A stretch of 64,000 nucleotides of DNA, taken from Nemertoderma westbladi. Taxonomy: Eukaryota; Xenacoelomorpha; Nemertodermatida; Nemertodermatidae. Numbering within the stretch: position 1 is the first letter of the stretch; the number at the start of each line of letters is the position of its first letter. The position numbers and the translations under genes were made by a program. Below are positions 10,698-20,993 of the stretch, piece by piece. The DNA is taken from positions 46,433-110,432 of the forward strand of contig JAUCBJ010009064.1 of assembly GCA_032718475.1 (NCBI GenBank). Direction: 5' to 3'. The notes beneath the pieces were generated by a model. That model worked only from the letters and a program-made list of their open reading frames with translations. It searched no databases and was not told where the DNA came from.

Positions 10698-11741
10698 TTA
10701 ATTGGGGTGAAGTCCAGCTAGCCGTCTCCTTAGCTCTTTGTCACCTATAAATCGTTGATAATCTGACAGATAGATGTCAATAGCATCCTTCTTCTTAGGT
10801 CTTTCGGATACCGCCTCGCCTTCCACATGAGAAAAGGTGGTATCTGTCGATTCTCCGTGGGTTACTCGTTCGGTTAGCTGAACCTTCCATTGTGTTGTTC
10901 CCTGGACCTTAACATTCACTCGTTGGAACCAAGTCTTTACAGCTACTTGCAATGACGTGTCTTGGCTTCTCTTCGAGGCTTCCTCAAAGGCTGAAAGGAT
11001 TAATCTGATCCGTAAGATTCGTTCTCGCACTTGATAAAGCAGCTCTCCCTGCTCTTGAGGTCCTTGACGTTGTTGAAATAAATGTTCTTCTAATCGCTCC
11101 AAGGAGCTGAAGAATCCCTGGACATATCCTGCTGCTGACCTCTTCCATACAGCTGGATCTCGAGTGTCCCTTACGATCCCCATTCGGTATAAGTCCTCCC
11201 AGGCAGCTTCCGATAAGTTAAATGGGAGTCCGGGTCCGGGGAAGTTCCATTGCGTCTCTACAATAGACCTTAGTTCCTCCATCGTGTATCGCGCATAACT
11301 GTCCCTGGTCGATCTCTTATTTCTCATCCAATCAGCTTGATGTTCCTCCACAGCGATCAATACTCTAGTGAGTACGGCCCCAGGAAGAATTAGAAGTGGA
11401 TCTGGATAAACCGCTTCTGCCATCCTTGCTCCGATCTCGGGCATTAACTCTTCAGTGTCGGAACTACTAGAGTTATTCTGCCATTGAGAAATAAGTTCTC
11501 GGCTCGGGTGCTGCTGCTGTTTAACAGCCGTCTCTTGGTCTCGCTTAACTTGAGATCTAGTGCCTATAATAGACCTATGGTGCTTTACTAGCCTAGGGTC
11601 TGATACCACTACTGTAGGGATGACCTTTCTAACAGTATGAGGGGACTTGGACTTTGGTCTTATATGTTCGATACTCTTATCTGGATCACAGATCATTCTT
11701 TCTAGGAGACTATCTGACAGTGTTTGCTTTGTGTCAGACAT
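10698..11741 (-). CDS. BEL/Pao gag N-terminal protein (copy B)
   Basis: 347 codons from an ATG at 11741. The N-terminus is Ser/Lys-rich and probably disordered. It is followed by a helical segment with the highly conserved TQWNFPGPGLPFNL and AAWEDLYRMG, then RSAAGYVQGFFSSLERLEEH and an Arg-rich helix. The protein is about 70% identical by eye to the equivalent of copy A. It stops at 10698 just after GLHPN, where copy A instead continues into an Ala/Glu/Arg-rich coiled coil of about 400 residues; copy B therefore has a deletion, or A an expansion, and the downstream gag lies in another frame. The putative role is capsid or nucleocapsid assembly. Confidence 0.8.
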   Translation of the reverse strand: MSDTKQTLSDSLLERMICDPDKSIEHIRPKSKSPHTVRKVIPTVVVSDPRLVKHHRSIIGTRSQVKRDQETAVKQQQHPSRELISQWQNNSSSSDTEELMPEIGARMAEAVYPDPLLILPGAVLTRVLIAVEEHQADWMRNKRSTRDSYARYTMEELRSIVETQWNFPGPGLPFNLSEAAWEDLYRMGIVRDTRDPAVWKRSAAGYVQGFFSSLERLEEHLFQQRQGPQEQGELLYQVRERILRIRLILSAFEEASKRSQDTSLQVAVKTWFQRVNVKVQGTTQWKVQLTERVTHGESTDTTFSHVEGEAVSERPKKKDAIDIYLSDYQRFIGDKELRRRLAGLHPN

Positions 11742-12069
11742 AATTTATTTTACAGTTGAATGCCTACTACTATAACGACAGTTAAAGCAAGTCTAGAAGA
11801 ATCAGTATCAACTGTAAGCCTAGTAGTTAGTTACCGATAATGTTACTCAGTGTATATGTATATAATATAATATATATATATTATGCGTGATATTTATAAT
11901 ATATTAAAATACCGGTATACACTTACAGTAAATATATAAGTATTATTACAGACTAGGATCAGTCACAGAATACCGGTATATAAGTTCAGCCTAAATTTAT
12001 ATAAATATAATAAGCTTACCGTAAATACCGGTAATGTCAATTATTTAATAATAAATAATTCGTAATTAG
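11742..12069 (-). other. 5' leader of BEL copy B and junction with copy A
   Basis: Leader upstream of the gag ATG. It is nearly identical to 18247-18530 up to about 12049 and contains ACCGGTAT words and TATA-rich DNA. About 20 bp of unmatched sequence (12050-12069) then separate it from the truncated RT end of copy A. No gene. Confidence 0.75.
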
Positions 12070-14321
12070 TTCGGTTTCTGGTTGAGGTCTCCTTCAGGCC
12101 ACCACAGAAATCGTAGGCTATCTCGATCCCTATCCAGTGCCTTGACTTGTAAGAACATGCCTTCTATATCTGAGGCGAAAGCGATTGAATATTGTCTTAA
12201 TCTTAAGAGTATTCCCAACAAGGATTGGAGTAAGTTGGGTCCTGGTAACAATTCGGAATTAAGGGATTGGCCCATGTAGAGGGCGGAGCCGTCAAACACT
12301 ACTCGTACCTCATGGGGTTTACCGGGTTTGGGAACGTAATGGTGAGTTAAATAATACGTTCTCTCAGTTATAGGTGTTTCTTTCGGTACTCGCTCCGCAT
12401 ATCCCTTGCTAATAAATTTCTTCAACTGCGTTTGATACATTTCTTTAGCTGAAGAATTTGCCGTAAGGCGTCGATGTAGTTGAGTAATTCTTTTCTCCGC
12501 CAAGGGTCTGTTGTTTATGAACTTTGGTTCTCGCTTTCGGAAAGGTAGACCGATTTCATATCTACCTTGATCTTTAAGAAAACGTGTAGTTGTCTCTTGG
12601 ATCTGCTTGGCTCTTTCTTCTTCTACCGATAGGGCCTTATTGTAGGAATTGTGCTCTACATTCTCTTGAGTAAAGAATCGTACGGCGTGTTCATCCCGAG
12701 TTTTGGCATTATAACGTTCAATGACGTCATTCAGTTCGTCGTTATAGTCGTCTCGTTCTGATGGACGAAGAAGCTGACATAAGTTTACTTGGTTTTGCCA
12801 AGTCTCGTTTTCCTTAAGGAGATCAATGGTATTCTCCTCGTCGAAGAGTTGGTGGACATCGTCATTATCTGAGGAGTATGGTGTTCCCTCAGTTGGATCG
12901 TCTAACTCACTGCTCTCAACTTCCCATTCTCTTACTTGATATACCTGATCTTTCGGTAATCTTTCCATGAGAGTTCTACGGGAAGGGCCAGTAAAGTACC
13001 AACCCACTCTAGTTCTTCCCGCATAAGCTTGTAGTGGTTGCGGTTGAGCAGGCCGTTTCTCCAATGTCTCGAGCGCTTCATGCGCGTTTTGACCGATGAG
13101 TATTTGCACTCCAGGGTAATCGGTGTTGAATCTAGGTATTTCAAGCTGCTGGGTGAAATCGTCCTCATCCCAGTTATAAGGTTCCACTTGGCTGGTAGCG
13201 AAGTTCTTTATCGCCACCATTTTTACTGACCTTATACTATGTTCTCCTAGTTCATCCTGGGGGGTGGACAAAGCACCTACATAATAATCCGCTATTACTG
13301 TAGATTTCCAAACCTGCATAATTCCTGACATATTTAGCTTAGTTCGGAACTTGGGTTGTCCAGCAAAGATGTCTTCGGCTAGTTCTTTGTCGATGAATGT
13401 TCCTGTGCTACCGGAGTCAAGGAGGGCGTTCACTATATAACTCCTTTTAGGTCCGTGGACCCTTAACTGTACTACAGGAAATTCTCGGATTCCTACATTG
13501 GAAGTTGGCGCTTTCCAAGATGGTTGTCTGTCAGAAGTAGTTAGGGTGAGGTCGCTGTCTGTGTCTTTTTCATATGTAAGTGCTCAATACACTGCGGTAT
13601 TTATCATGTAACAGGATTCGTCTTCGTCGGAGAATTCGTCCGTATAGAATCCTTCCATCTCAGAACTTTGGTCAGTGTCATTCACATCACTGAATTGGAC
13701 ATGTAGTTCGGACTCACTTACCTGACTTGGGCTGTTTCGCTCGAATTCAGTGTGCAACAAGATATGATGTTTCGCACCGCACTTTGCACACCTTGTGTCG
13801 GAGTAACAGGTTCGCCGTTGGTGTCCTTGTCTGAGGCAATTATAAAATAACCGCTTATCCCACATGACTTCCCGTCTATCCGTTAATGATTTCTTTAGGA
13901 ATTCATCACACATGTTCAAACGGTGGGGCCCGTCACACAGCGCACATTTCGGTTTGATGTTACTTACCTTATTTTGAGTAACGTTGTGCACACTCGTTCT
14001 TTCTTCGGGCTTTCTTACTTGAATTCTCTTAGGAGACGCAGGAGGGGTTTTTCTTACCTGTTCTCTCCTGTCATTGGTTCGAGACCTGAATTTACTTACA
14101 TCTTTAGGCGTTTTGTTGACATAATAAGATCTTTCAGTGTCTTTCCCGCTGTACTCTCCTTGAGAAGCCTGGCTTTCGCCGTCGTCGGTATAACACACTG
14201 GTGTTACCTTTCTCCTAGAAACGGGTTTCTCACTTACCTTGTTTTCCGGTGTCTTCTCTCTGGACTGCTTTAGGAGCTGTAATTTCACTTCTCCATCTAA
14301 GAATGACATGAGATCAGCCAT
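12066..14321 (-). pseudogene. BEL/Pao gag zinc knuckles, protease and RT start (copy A)
   Basis: One reading frame with a single internal TGA at 13584-13586. Upstream of the TGA are the zinc-knuckle segments CALCDGPHRL, NCLRQGHQRRTC and CAKCGAKHH; the first Cys of the second knuckle is changed to Phe (LFYNC for LCYNC). Downstream are the protease LLDSGSTGTFIDKEL, a Glu/Asp-rich linker, and RT as far as SDIEGMFLQV and RFLWWPEGD. In copy B the stop position is CGA (AVYRALTYE), so this is a CGA-to-TGA change. The frame is cut at 12066 by the truncation. Confidence 0.9.
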
Positions 14322-15949
14322 GGTAGGGCTCGTCGTTGCTGTTCCATCATATATAACACTTTCTTATCCCAGCGTGTACCTACTCCACCCTTCGGTAAAG
14401 TAGAGGCCACGGCTCCAATAACCATAGAACTCTGATATTCATGAGACTTACCTAGCCAATCTAATTGTCTACAGATCTCCTGAATTTCATCGGAAAACTC
14501 TATAATCCCGCTGCTAATGAATTTTCGGGGCGCTACCAATTTTGCATACAAATACCTAGCTATGTTATTCCTATTACCATACCTGATGTTTAGGGTATCC
14601 CAAACTTGTCTTAATCCATCTGGATGTCCAATAAACTTTAACGCCATTAACTTGGGAGATCCTTCCAAGCACTCGATGAGGAATCTAAGTTTCTCTCCGC
14701 TAGATAGCACAGAGTTCTGTATGTTATCTTTGTAATATTCATTAAAAGGTAACCATTTCATCTCATCTCCATTGAACTTGACGATCTCTCCCACCTTTAC
14801 CGCTTGACGGGCTTCAGTTCTAGCCATTTGACGCGTAAAACTTTCTTGGGCCATCGTGTTATTCAATATCGAGTTATCGGTATATAAATTTCTCGGATTA
14901 TGATCAGGTCTATATGGAATATCATTGTCAATAGGTTTATAATTACCCTTAATAGGGTTTACTATAGGAGTTTCCACTTCACTAGCAGTATAGATGCGTG
15001 TAGGCTCCACACCTTGCGCATGAAATACTTCAGACCTAACAGGTTGACACATTGTTACAGGGGGTGGTGGTATACACTTTTGTGTATTTACTAATTTATT
15101 GCGTTCTAACGCGATACTTTGCTGCACTTCTTGCAACTCTAACCTACTTTCCCTTACTGTGCCCTTGAACTGCTTAACAGTCTCCTGCATCTGGCCGAGC
15201 AGGAGATCCATCCCCCGCCGTCTCTCATCCACCCACTCGACCGCCGAAGCGGGAGCCGCCAACGTTGTAGCGGGCGGACGAGGGACAACGGGCGACAAAT
15301 CATTAATATTTCGCTCGGAGTCCAGGACATGAACTGTCTCATGGGCCGTTCTGCTGGGCACAGGTAGCTTAGTGCTGTGCAGAGGGAATTTAGAGGTAGG
15401 TTCAGGGAGTACAGGTGTCTCTATCACCGAAGGGGTGGCTTCGAGAACAGGCCTAATTATTTCAGGCTCATCTACTATAGTAGGGAGTCTTTCTATTTTA
15501 ATTATTTGGTCTGTGGGTTCTGTACTACCTAAGTCTGTGCTAGCTAGTTGCCTTCTAACAGCTGGGGGCAAATCAGGCAATTTCTGACGGTGGGACATTC
15601 TTCTACGTCTGCTTAGGCAAGATCGATTTCCTCCGCCTTCAGGATCGGTGGTATCGCCTTCCTCAGATGATGTATATCCCTGTATTTTGGGAGTAGATCG
15701 ACTCATCATCTGCATTTGACTAGCTGTTAACTGTTTATTTATGCAGTCTTGATTCTCTTGAAGATTTTCCAACTCTAGTTGGGTTGTTTCTTCAGATGCC
15801 CTCCGTTCTGCTTCTGCCACTGCCTCTGCCGCTGCCACTACCGCCTTTCTTTCCGCTTCGGCCGCTGCCACTGCCGCCTTTCTTTCCACTTCTACCGCCT
15901 TTCTTTCCGCTTCTGCCTCTGCCGCTGCCGCTGCCGCCTTTCTTTCCAC
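14297..15949 (-). pseudogene. BEL/Pao gag: Ala/Glu/Arg coiled coil and DUF1759-type domain (copy A)
   Basis: 550 codons. The start is a low-complexity helix built from repeats of ERKA and AEAERKAV, encoded by a degenerate 15-24-bp tandem repeat at about 15790-16060 and almost certainly a coiled coil. Then come a Pro/Ser/Thr-rich disordered region, a second helical stretch (RRGMDLLLGQMQETVKQF), and a gag domain beginning MAQESFTRQM that matches copy B almost exactly. A one-base loss near 14330 shifts the end out of frame (QQRRALPW in place of the QQQRDPTMADL of copy B). The coiled-coil block is absent from copy B. Confidence 0.85.
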
Positions 15950-15972
15950 TTCTACCGCCTTTCTTTCCGCTT

Positions 15973-17226
15973 CTACCTCTGCCGCTGCTGCTGCCGCGCC
16001 GCTTTTCTTTCCGCTTCTGCCGCTGCTACTGCTGCTGCCACTGCCGCTGTCTTTCTGTCTTCTATACGTTTTTTCTTTACTTGTTCTTCTTGGACTCTAG
16101 CGATGCGGAGGCGTTCATCAAATTTAGCTTGGTTCGCAGCTCTCATATCCGCATCGATTGCGTCCAACACAAGCTTGGCTCCTTCACTATTAGGGCTAAG
16201 TCCATCCAGCAGTCTCCTCAACTCTTCGTCACCTACAAAGCGTTGATAGTCTGACAGATAGATGTCAATAGCATCCCTCTTATGCGGTTTCTCTGCTGTC
16301 GCATCACTTTCCACTTGGGAAAAGGTAGCATCTGTTGATTCTCCAAGGGTTGAGCGCTCATCTAACTGAGATTTCCACGGGGCAGTTCTTTGAACTTGGA
16401 GACTCACCCGCTGTAACCAAGTCTTTACGGCAACTTGCAACGACGTGTCTTGTCTTCTTTTCGAAGCCTCCTCAAAGGCCGATAGGATTAGTCTGATTCT
16501 TAGAATTCTTTCTCGAACTTGATAAAGCAGCTCTCCCTGCTCTTGAGGTCCTTGTGGTTGTCTAAACAATTGTTCCTCTAATCGCTCCATGGAGCTGAAG
16601 AATCCCTGTACGTATCCGGCTGCTGACCTCTTCCATACAGCTGGATCGCTGGTTTCCTTTGACACTCCCATCCTGTGTATGTCTTCCCAGGCAGCTTCCG
16701 ATAAGTCAAACGGGAGTCCGGGTCCGGGGAAGTTCCATTGTGACTCGACAATAGACTTCAGTTCTTCCCTTGTGTATCAAGCATAACTATCCTTGGTCGA
16801 TCGCTTACTTCTCGCCCAATCAATCTGGTGTTCCTCCACCGCAATCAATACCCTAGTGAGTACGGCTGCGGGAAGGATGAGAAGGGGATCCGAATAAACC
16901 ACATCTGCCATCTTTGCTCCGCACTCGGGTGTCAGCTCTACAGTATCCGCACTACTGGAGCTGTCGGGCCGCTGAAAAATAAGTTCACGGCTCGCGAGTT
17001 GTTGCTGTTCCGCTGCTTCTTGGTCCCGCTTGACCTGAGCTCGAGTGCCTATGATAGACCTACGGTGTTGGACCAGCCTAGGATCTGATACTACTACTGG
17101 AGGGATGATCTTTCTTACAGTAGGAGGTGAGTTGAACTTCGGTCTCACACATTCCACACTCCTGTCTGGGTCACAGATGGTTGTATCTAGGAGACTGTCT
17201 GACAGATTTTGCTTTGTGTCAGACAT
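15973..17226 (-). pseudogene. BEL/Pao gag N-terminus (copy A), split by TGA
   Basis: ATG at 17226 (MSDTKQNLSDSLL) opens 149 codons to a TGA at 16777-16779; the same frame continues with YTREELKSIVESQWNFPGPG and GYVQGFFSSMERLEEQL to 15973. In copy B the stop position is CGA (SYARYT), so it is a nonsense change at a former CpG. Past the copy B end, copy A continues NSEGAKLVLDAIDADMRAAN and enters the Ala/Glu/Arg repeat, where an indel in the GC-rich microrepeat near 15990 throws the frame. Role: capsid-like gag protein. Confidence 0.88.
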
Positions 17227-18148
17227 GTTTGTTTGTACAGTTGAATGCCTACTGCTATATTACAGTTTAAGCAAGTCTAGTAATTCAGTATCACTGTTAG
17301 CCTAGTAATTAATTACCGATACTGCTACTCAGTGTAGCGTGATATATATATATAATATATTAGAATACCGGTATGCTTATAGTATATATATAAGTATTAT
17401 TACAGACTAGGTTTGTCACAGAATACCGGTATGTAATTTCAGCACAAATATATAGCAATATATAATAAGCCTATCGTGAATACCGGTATGCAGCTTACAC
17501 TTATAGTATATATAAGTATAATTATGAACTAGAATTAATTACAGAATACCGGTATAATTTCAGCCTAAATTTATAAATATATAATAGGCCTATCGTGAAT
17601 ACCGGTATACAGCTTACTCTTATAGTATATATATAAGTATAATTACAGACTAGAATTGATTACAGAATACCGGTATGATTTCAGCCTAAATTTATAGAAA
17701 TAAATATAATAAGCCTATGGTAAATACCGGTATGTCAATTATTTTAGAATAATTGAATTTCTGAAATTTTAGGGGTTACTTGGTTACTTTGCTTTACTTG
17801 ATTACCGTTATTTAAGCAGTAGTCCAACTGATATTTATACCTAATTGTTGTATGACAGGCCTACTATTTTATAAATCGGTTTGAGTTGATTTATAATGTA
17901 TATACCCCTATAATGGGTTTTGTCAATATTTGAAATAAATGTTATTATTTCTGGGAAGGAGTCACTACACAGAAGCTGTGCGCTCTCAGTGAAGTGCTAC
18001 TTGTTGGACACTAAAACAAATAATTCTAATTTACCTAAGTTACTTAATACTACAAATTACGCACAATTCGGGGGGTGAGATTACAATCTCTAAATAAACA
18101 CAAAAATTACACGTACGAATTTTTTTTTTAGGGTAATTTTACAACAAG
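17227..18148 (-). promoter_or_regulatory. 5' LTR/leader region of BEL copy A with three tandem ACCGGT units
   Basis: Non-coding leader upstream of the gag ATG. It contains tandem units starting at 17365, 17480 and 17599 (115, 119 and 125 bp), closed by a further ATACCGGTAT at 17724. Each unit has two ACCGGT palindromes and a TATAGTATATA segment. To the right, the GGAGTCACTACACAGAAGCT segment and ACTTGTTGGACA at about 18010 match fragment C. Promoter elements should lie here, but I cannot place a start site. From 18011 to 18148 the DNA is AT-rich with a T-run and no recognised feature. Confidence 0.65.
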
Positions 18149-18815
18149 GGACTTGGACTTTGGTCTTATATGTTCGATACTCTTATCTGGGTCACAGATC
18201 ATTCTTTCTAGGAGACTATCTGACAGTGTTTGCTTTGTGTCAGACATAATTTATTTTACAGTTGAATGCCTACTACTATAACGACAGTTAAAGCAAGTCT
18301 AGAAGAATCAGTATCAACTGTAAGCCTAGTAGTTAGTTACCGATAATGTTACTCAGTGTAACGTGATATATATAATATATTAAAATACCGGTATACACTT
18401 ACAGTATATATATAAGTATTATTACAGACTAGGATCAGTCACAGAATACCGGTATATAAGTTCAGCCTAAATTTATATAAATATAATAAGCTTACCGTAA
18501 ATACCGGTAATGTCAATTATTTAATAATAACTGAATTTCTGAATTTTAGGGTTACTTCCCTTTACTTTATTACTGATATTAAGCAGGAGTTCAACTGATA
18601 ATAAGACCTAATTGATGTATAACAGGCCTACTATTGTATAAATCTGTTTGAGTTGATTTATAAATATATATATATAGCCATACAATGGGTTTTGACAATA
18701 TTTGAAATAAATGTTATTATTTCTGGATAAGGAGTCACTACACAGAAGCTGAACGCTCTCAGTGGAGTGCTACTTGTTAGACACTAATACAGATAATTCT
18801 ACTTTACTACTACTA
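18149..18815 (-). mobile_element. BEL/Pao fragment C: 5' leader plus first gag codons
   Basis: A fragment nearly identical to 11641-12049 of copy B. It contains the gag ATG (reverse strand MSDTKQTLSDSLLE; ATG near 18246) and about 34 gag codons on its left, and the whole leader out to the TGTCTAACAAG end at 18783. It has only one tandem ACCGGT unit, unlike copy A. On the left it abuts the end of copy A's flank; on the right it meets the TAG-repeat tail of the RTE-like LINE. It shows what the leader of copy B looks like beyond 12049. Confidence 0.85.
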
Positions 18816-20993
18816 CTACTAGGATCGGCATGCTGCATTGCAGCTGCATTTTTAAGAATGCTGTGCCGGCTTGTCAACAAAATTGCACCGCCACAACTCC
18901 CTATCACCCATGACATTTGCTAGATCATCCGCATCTTTAAGGCCAGTGTCCTTTAAGATGCGTCTCAAGAAAGTCATGGGCTGTCCACCATGCTTATTCA
19001 CTCCATGAGGCTGCCAAAGTACAAGATTATGCACTGGCTGATCCTCACGGCGAAAGCAATGTCCTGCAAAGCGGAGGCGATTTTGTTCTAGTGTCAAGCT
19101 TGGGGGAACCAATGAGACACCTCCAATGATATATAGTGTCTGGTTGGAGATGTGTGCATTGTACTTGACAAAATGAACCCGGCGTAGCATTCTTGTGAAT
19201 GTGCCATCCAGAGATTTGGTCTCCTCAGCAGTTAGAGCCCAGCATGGACTCCCGTAGAGGAGTACTGGAACTACTGCTGCTCTAAATAATCGGACCTTAA
19301 GTTTCCGATTAATTCTCGGTGACTTCCAAATCCTGGAAAGCCTATTCAAGGCTGCCCATGCCTTTCCCTTACGTATTCGAAGGTCCTCACCTGACTTCCG
19401 GATCCATGATCCCAGGTAACAGAAGTCGTCCACATGCTCAAGCATACCATCCTTTGAGCTTATGCTCATCCGATCAGAGACTTGCTGAGGACTTTCAAGG
19501 TTAACTGTCAGAATTTTGGTCTTTCTGGAGTTAATAAAAAGACCAACACTAGAAGCAGCATGTTCTAATGAGTTGAGGAGCCGTTGGGCTCCCTCTAATG
19601 ATTCTGAGAGTACTCCTAAGTCATCAGCAAAGTCTAGATCAGTTAGGTACTTGGCAGGATTTCCTCGACTTCTGGAGCCAGTAGGTGGAGTTATCATCAC
19701 CCCATCATCATTATAATGATCTAAGGACATGCGTAGAACATAGTCAACCACAATAATGAACAAGAATGGTGCAAGTGTGTCTCCTTGGAGGGCGCCCCAT
19801 AACACTTCAAATGGTTCTGTGTCACCGTCAACAGTAGACACAAATGTTGTCGAACCATCATATACTGATCTAATTGCTGCATTAATTTCATCAGGAATCC
19901 CATATAATGAAAGTATGCTGAACATACGTGAGCGAGAGACTGAATCAAAGGCCTTGAAGAAGTCAACAAAGATAACAGCCAGATGCCTGTCTTTCTTTTT
20001 TGATAACTCTTCAATTATCCTTCTAAGTGCCAAAATGGGCTCCATGGTCCCACGACCTTTACGGTCATTTCCGACATTTCCACGGAGCAGTCTCTCAATG
20101 AGATCCCTGATGCGATTTAATAGAATTATATTGTATAGTTTTGTAGCAATCGAGATCAATGAGATTCCCTGAAAAGAACTGTAGAGTGTTAGGTTGCCCT
20201 TCTTGGGAACTGGCACCAACTTATTTGTTTTCATTTCTTGTGGGACTCTTGTTGTTCGGTACATCTCTACTATGATGGGATAGATGAGCTTTAAACACTC
20301 AGGTATTTTAAAGACCTCAGGGGGAACACCATCTACTCCACTGGTACGATTGGTCTTAATGCTCTTTGCAGCAGCCTTCTCTTCTGCAAAGGAGATATCG
20401 CCAATGGGAATATCTGGGAGTACAGACTCAGACACCTTTACTTCTATAAAGTTATCAGGCAATACCCTGTCATTATTGAGGAGCTTTTCAAAGTGGGCCT
20501 TCCAATCATTGAGGCGATCGGCTGGTAATTCAGCCTTAACCTTGGTGGTTGGTTGGCCTTTCCGCCCAGTAAGCAGATTGATCGATTTCCATGCCTGGGA
20601 TGATTGCCTGCTGTCGTCAGCATCATTGATGGCATCAACCTGTTGGTTTATTAGCTCCTGTAGATTAACAGAGTACTGCCTGTTCAGGGACCTAGATGCA
20701 GCCTTAACTGCATTCTTGGCCGCTGTAGTCTGTTTGAGTCGGGACTCTTTCTGCGCCTTATGAAGGTCATTTCGGCACTTCTGAATTTTGTTGTCAGTCC
20801 AGGGGGCCCTTTTCTTGTTTCGAGGGTATACAGGAACCGTTTCTGCAGCTGCTAACTTAACTGTTTCTGTAAAGGCAGTATAGCCCTCACAGTGATCTGC
20901 CGCCTCAGAGGCAAGAGCCTCATACAAAGTCAATTTTGAAAATCGGCATTGCAGATCTGATCCTTTAACATGAACAATCCTTGTAATCCCACG
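18816..20993 (-). mobile_element. RTE-like LINE, 5'-truncated, with TAG-repeat tail
   Basis: The reverse-strand element ends in a short untranslated tail followed by (TAG)n at about 18815-18830. Short microsatellite tails are usual for RTE and CR1-type LINEs. The endonuclease half is missing, so it is 5'-truncated, as most LINE copies are. The same family occurs four more times in this window. Confidence 0.85.
18852..20933 (-). CDS. LINE reverse transcriptase (RTE-like)
   Basis: About 693 codons without a stop; the frame is open slightly further upstream, to about 20990, and the first codon counted here is TTG, so no true start is present. In order: a Lys-rich linker; pre-RT motif TNRTSGVDGVPPEVFKI; fingers with LVPVPKKGNL; RT motif with the catalytic Asp in FVDFFKAFDSVSRS; GALQGDTLAPFLF; catalytic FADDLGVLSES; thumb FCYLGSWIRKSGEDLRIR; and a C-terminal domain with RFAGHCFRREDQP and DRELWR. 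All catalytic Asp residues are present. Minor damage is seen: LRGNVGNDRKGRG here against LRGNQNGFRKGRG in two sister copies. Role: target-primed reverse transcription of the element's own RNA. Confidence 0.9.
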   Translation of the reverse strand: MTLYEALASEAADHCEGYTAFTETVKLAAAETVPVYPRNKKRAPWTDNKIQKCRNDLHKAQKESRLKQTTAAKNAVKAASRSLNRQYSVNLQELINQQVDAINDADDSRQSSQAWKSINLLTGRKGQPTTKVKAELPADRLNDWKAHFEKLLNNDRVLPDNFIEVKVSESVLPDIPIGDISFAEEKAAAKSIKTNRTSGVDGVPPEVFKIPECLKLIYPIIVEMYRTTRVPQEMKTNKLVPVPKKGNLTLYSSFQGISLISIATKLYNIILLNRIRDLIERLLRGNVGNDRKGRGTMEPILALRRIIEELSKKKDRHLAVIFVDFFKAFDSVSRSRMFSILSLYGIPDEINAAIRSVYDGSTTFVSTVDGDTEPFEVLWGALQGDTLAPFLFIIVVDYVLRMSLDHYNDDGVMITPPTGSRSRGNPAKYLTDLDFADDLGVLSESLEGAQRLLNSLEHAASSVGLFINSRKTKILTVNLESPQQVSDRMSISSKDGMLEHVDDFCYLGSWIRKSGEDLRIRKGKAWAALNRLSRIWKSPRINRKLKVRLFRAAVVPVLLYGSPCWALTAEETKSLDGTFTRMLRRVHFVKYNAHISNQTLYIIGGVSLVPPSLTLEQNRLRFAGHCFRREDQPVHNLVLWQPHGVNKHGGQPMTFLRRILKDTGLKDADDLANVMGDRELWRCNFVDKPAQHS

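Larger units (their letters stand above)
4799..12049 (-). mobile_element. BEL/Pao-type LTR retrotransposon, copy B (degenerate)
   Basis: The minus strand carries, in order, a gag N-terminus, gag C-terminus with zinc knuckles, an aspartic protease, RT, RNase H, integrase and an integrase C-terminal domain. This order (integrase last) and the Pao-style motifs IYMDD, FDPLGFISP and WRHCPGMINPADIASRG identify BEL/Pao. Reading is interrupted by TGA stops at 5978 and 5132, frame changes near 7750, 7336 and 6610, and a gag shortened by about 1.2 kb relative to copy A. The 5' leader (11742-12049) ends where copy A's truncated end begins. No 3' LTR was found. It is probably dead. Confidence 0.9.
12070..18010 (-). 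mobile_element. BEL/Pao-type LTR retrotransposon, copy A (3'-truncated)
   Basis: Second copy, same strand as copy B, running from a 5' leader (17227 to about 18010) through gag and protease into RT, where it is cut at about 12070, just after WWPEGDLNQKP; the rest of RT, RNase H and integrase are missing. Differences from copy B are dispersed single substitutions. The 5' end is placed near 18010 because the sequence there (reverse strand TGTCCAACAAGTAGC) matches 18783 of fragment C (TGTCTAACAAGTAGC) and BEL LTRs begin with TG; similarity runs about 25 bp further right, so the true boundary is uncertain. Disruptions are TGA at 16777 and 13584 and frameshifts near 15990 and 14330. Confidence 0.88.

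Noticed and set aside
15784-16254. Plus-strand frames rich in Leu/Pro/Cys over the gag repeat
   Set aside because: They are the antisense of the Ala/Glu/Arg coiled-coil repeat of BEL copy A.
19721-20172. Overlapping frames of 97 and 138 codons in the RTE-like element
   Set aside because: Other-frame shadows of the RT; the 693-codon frame has the conserved motifs.
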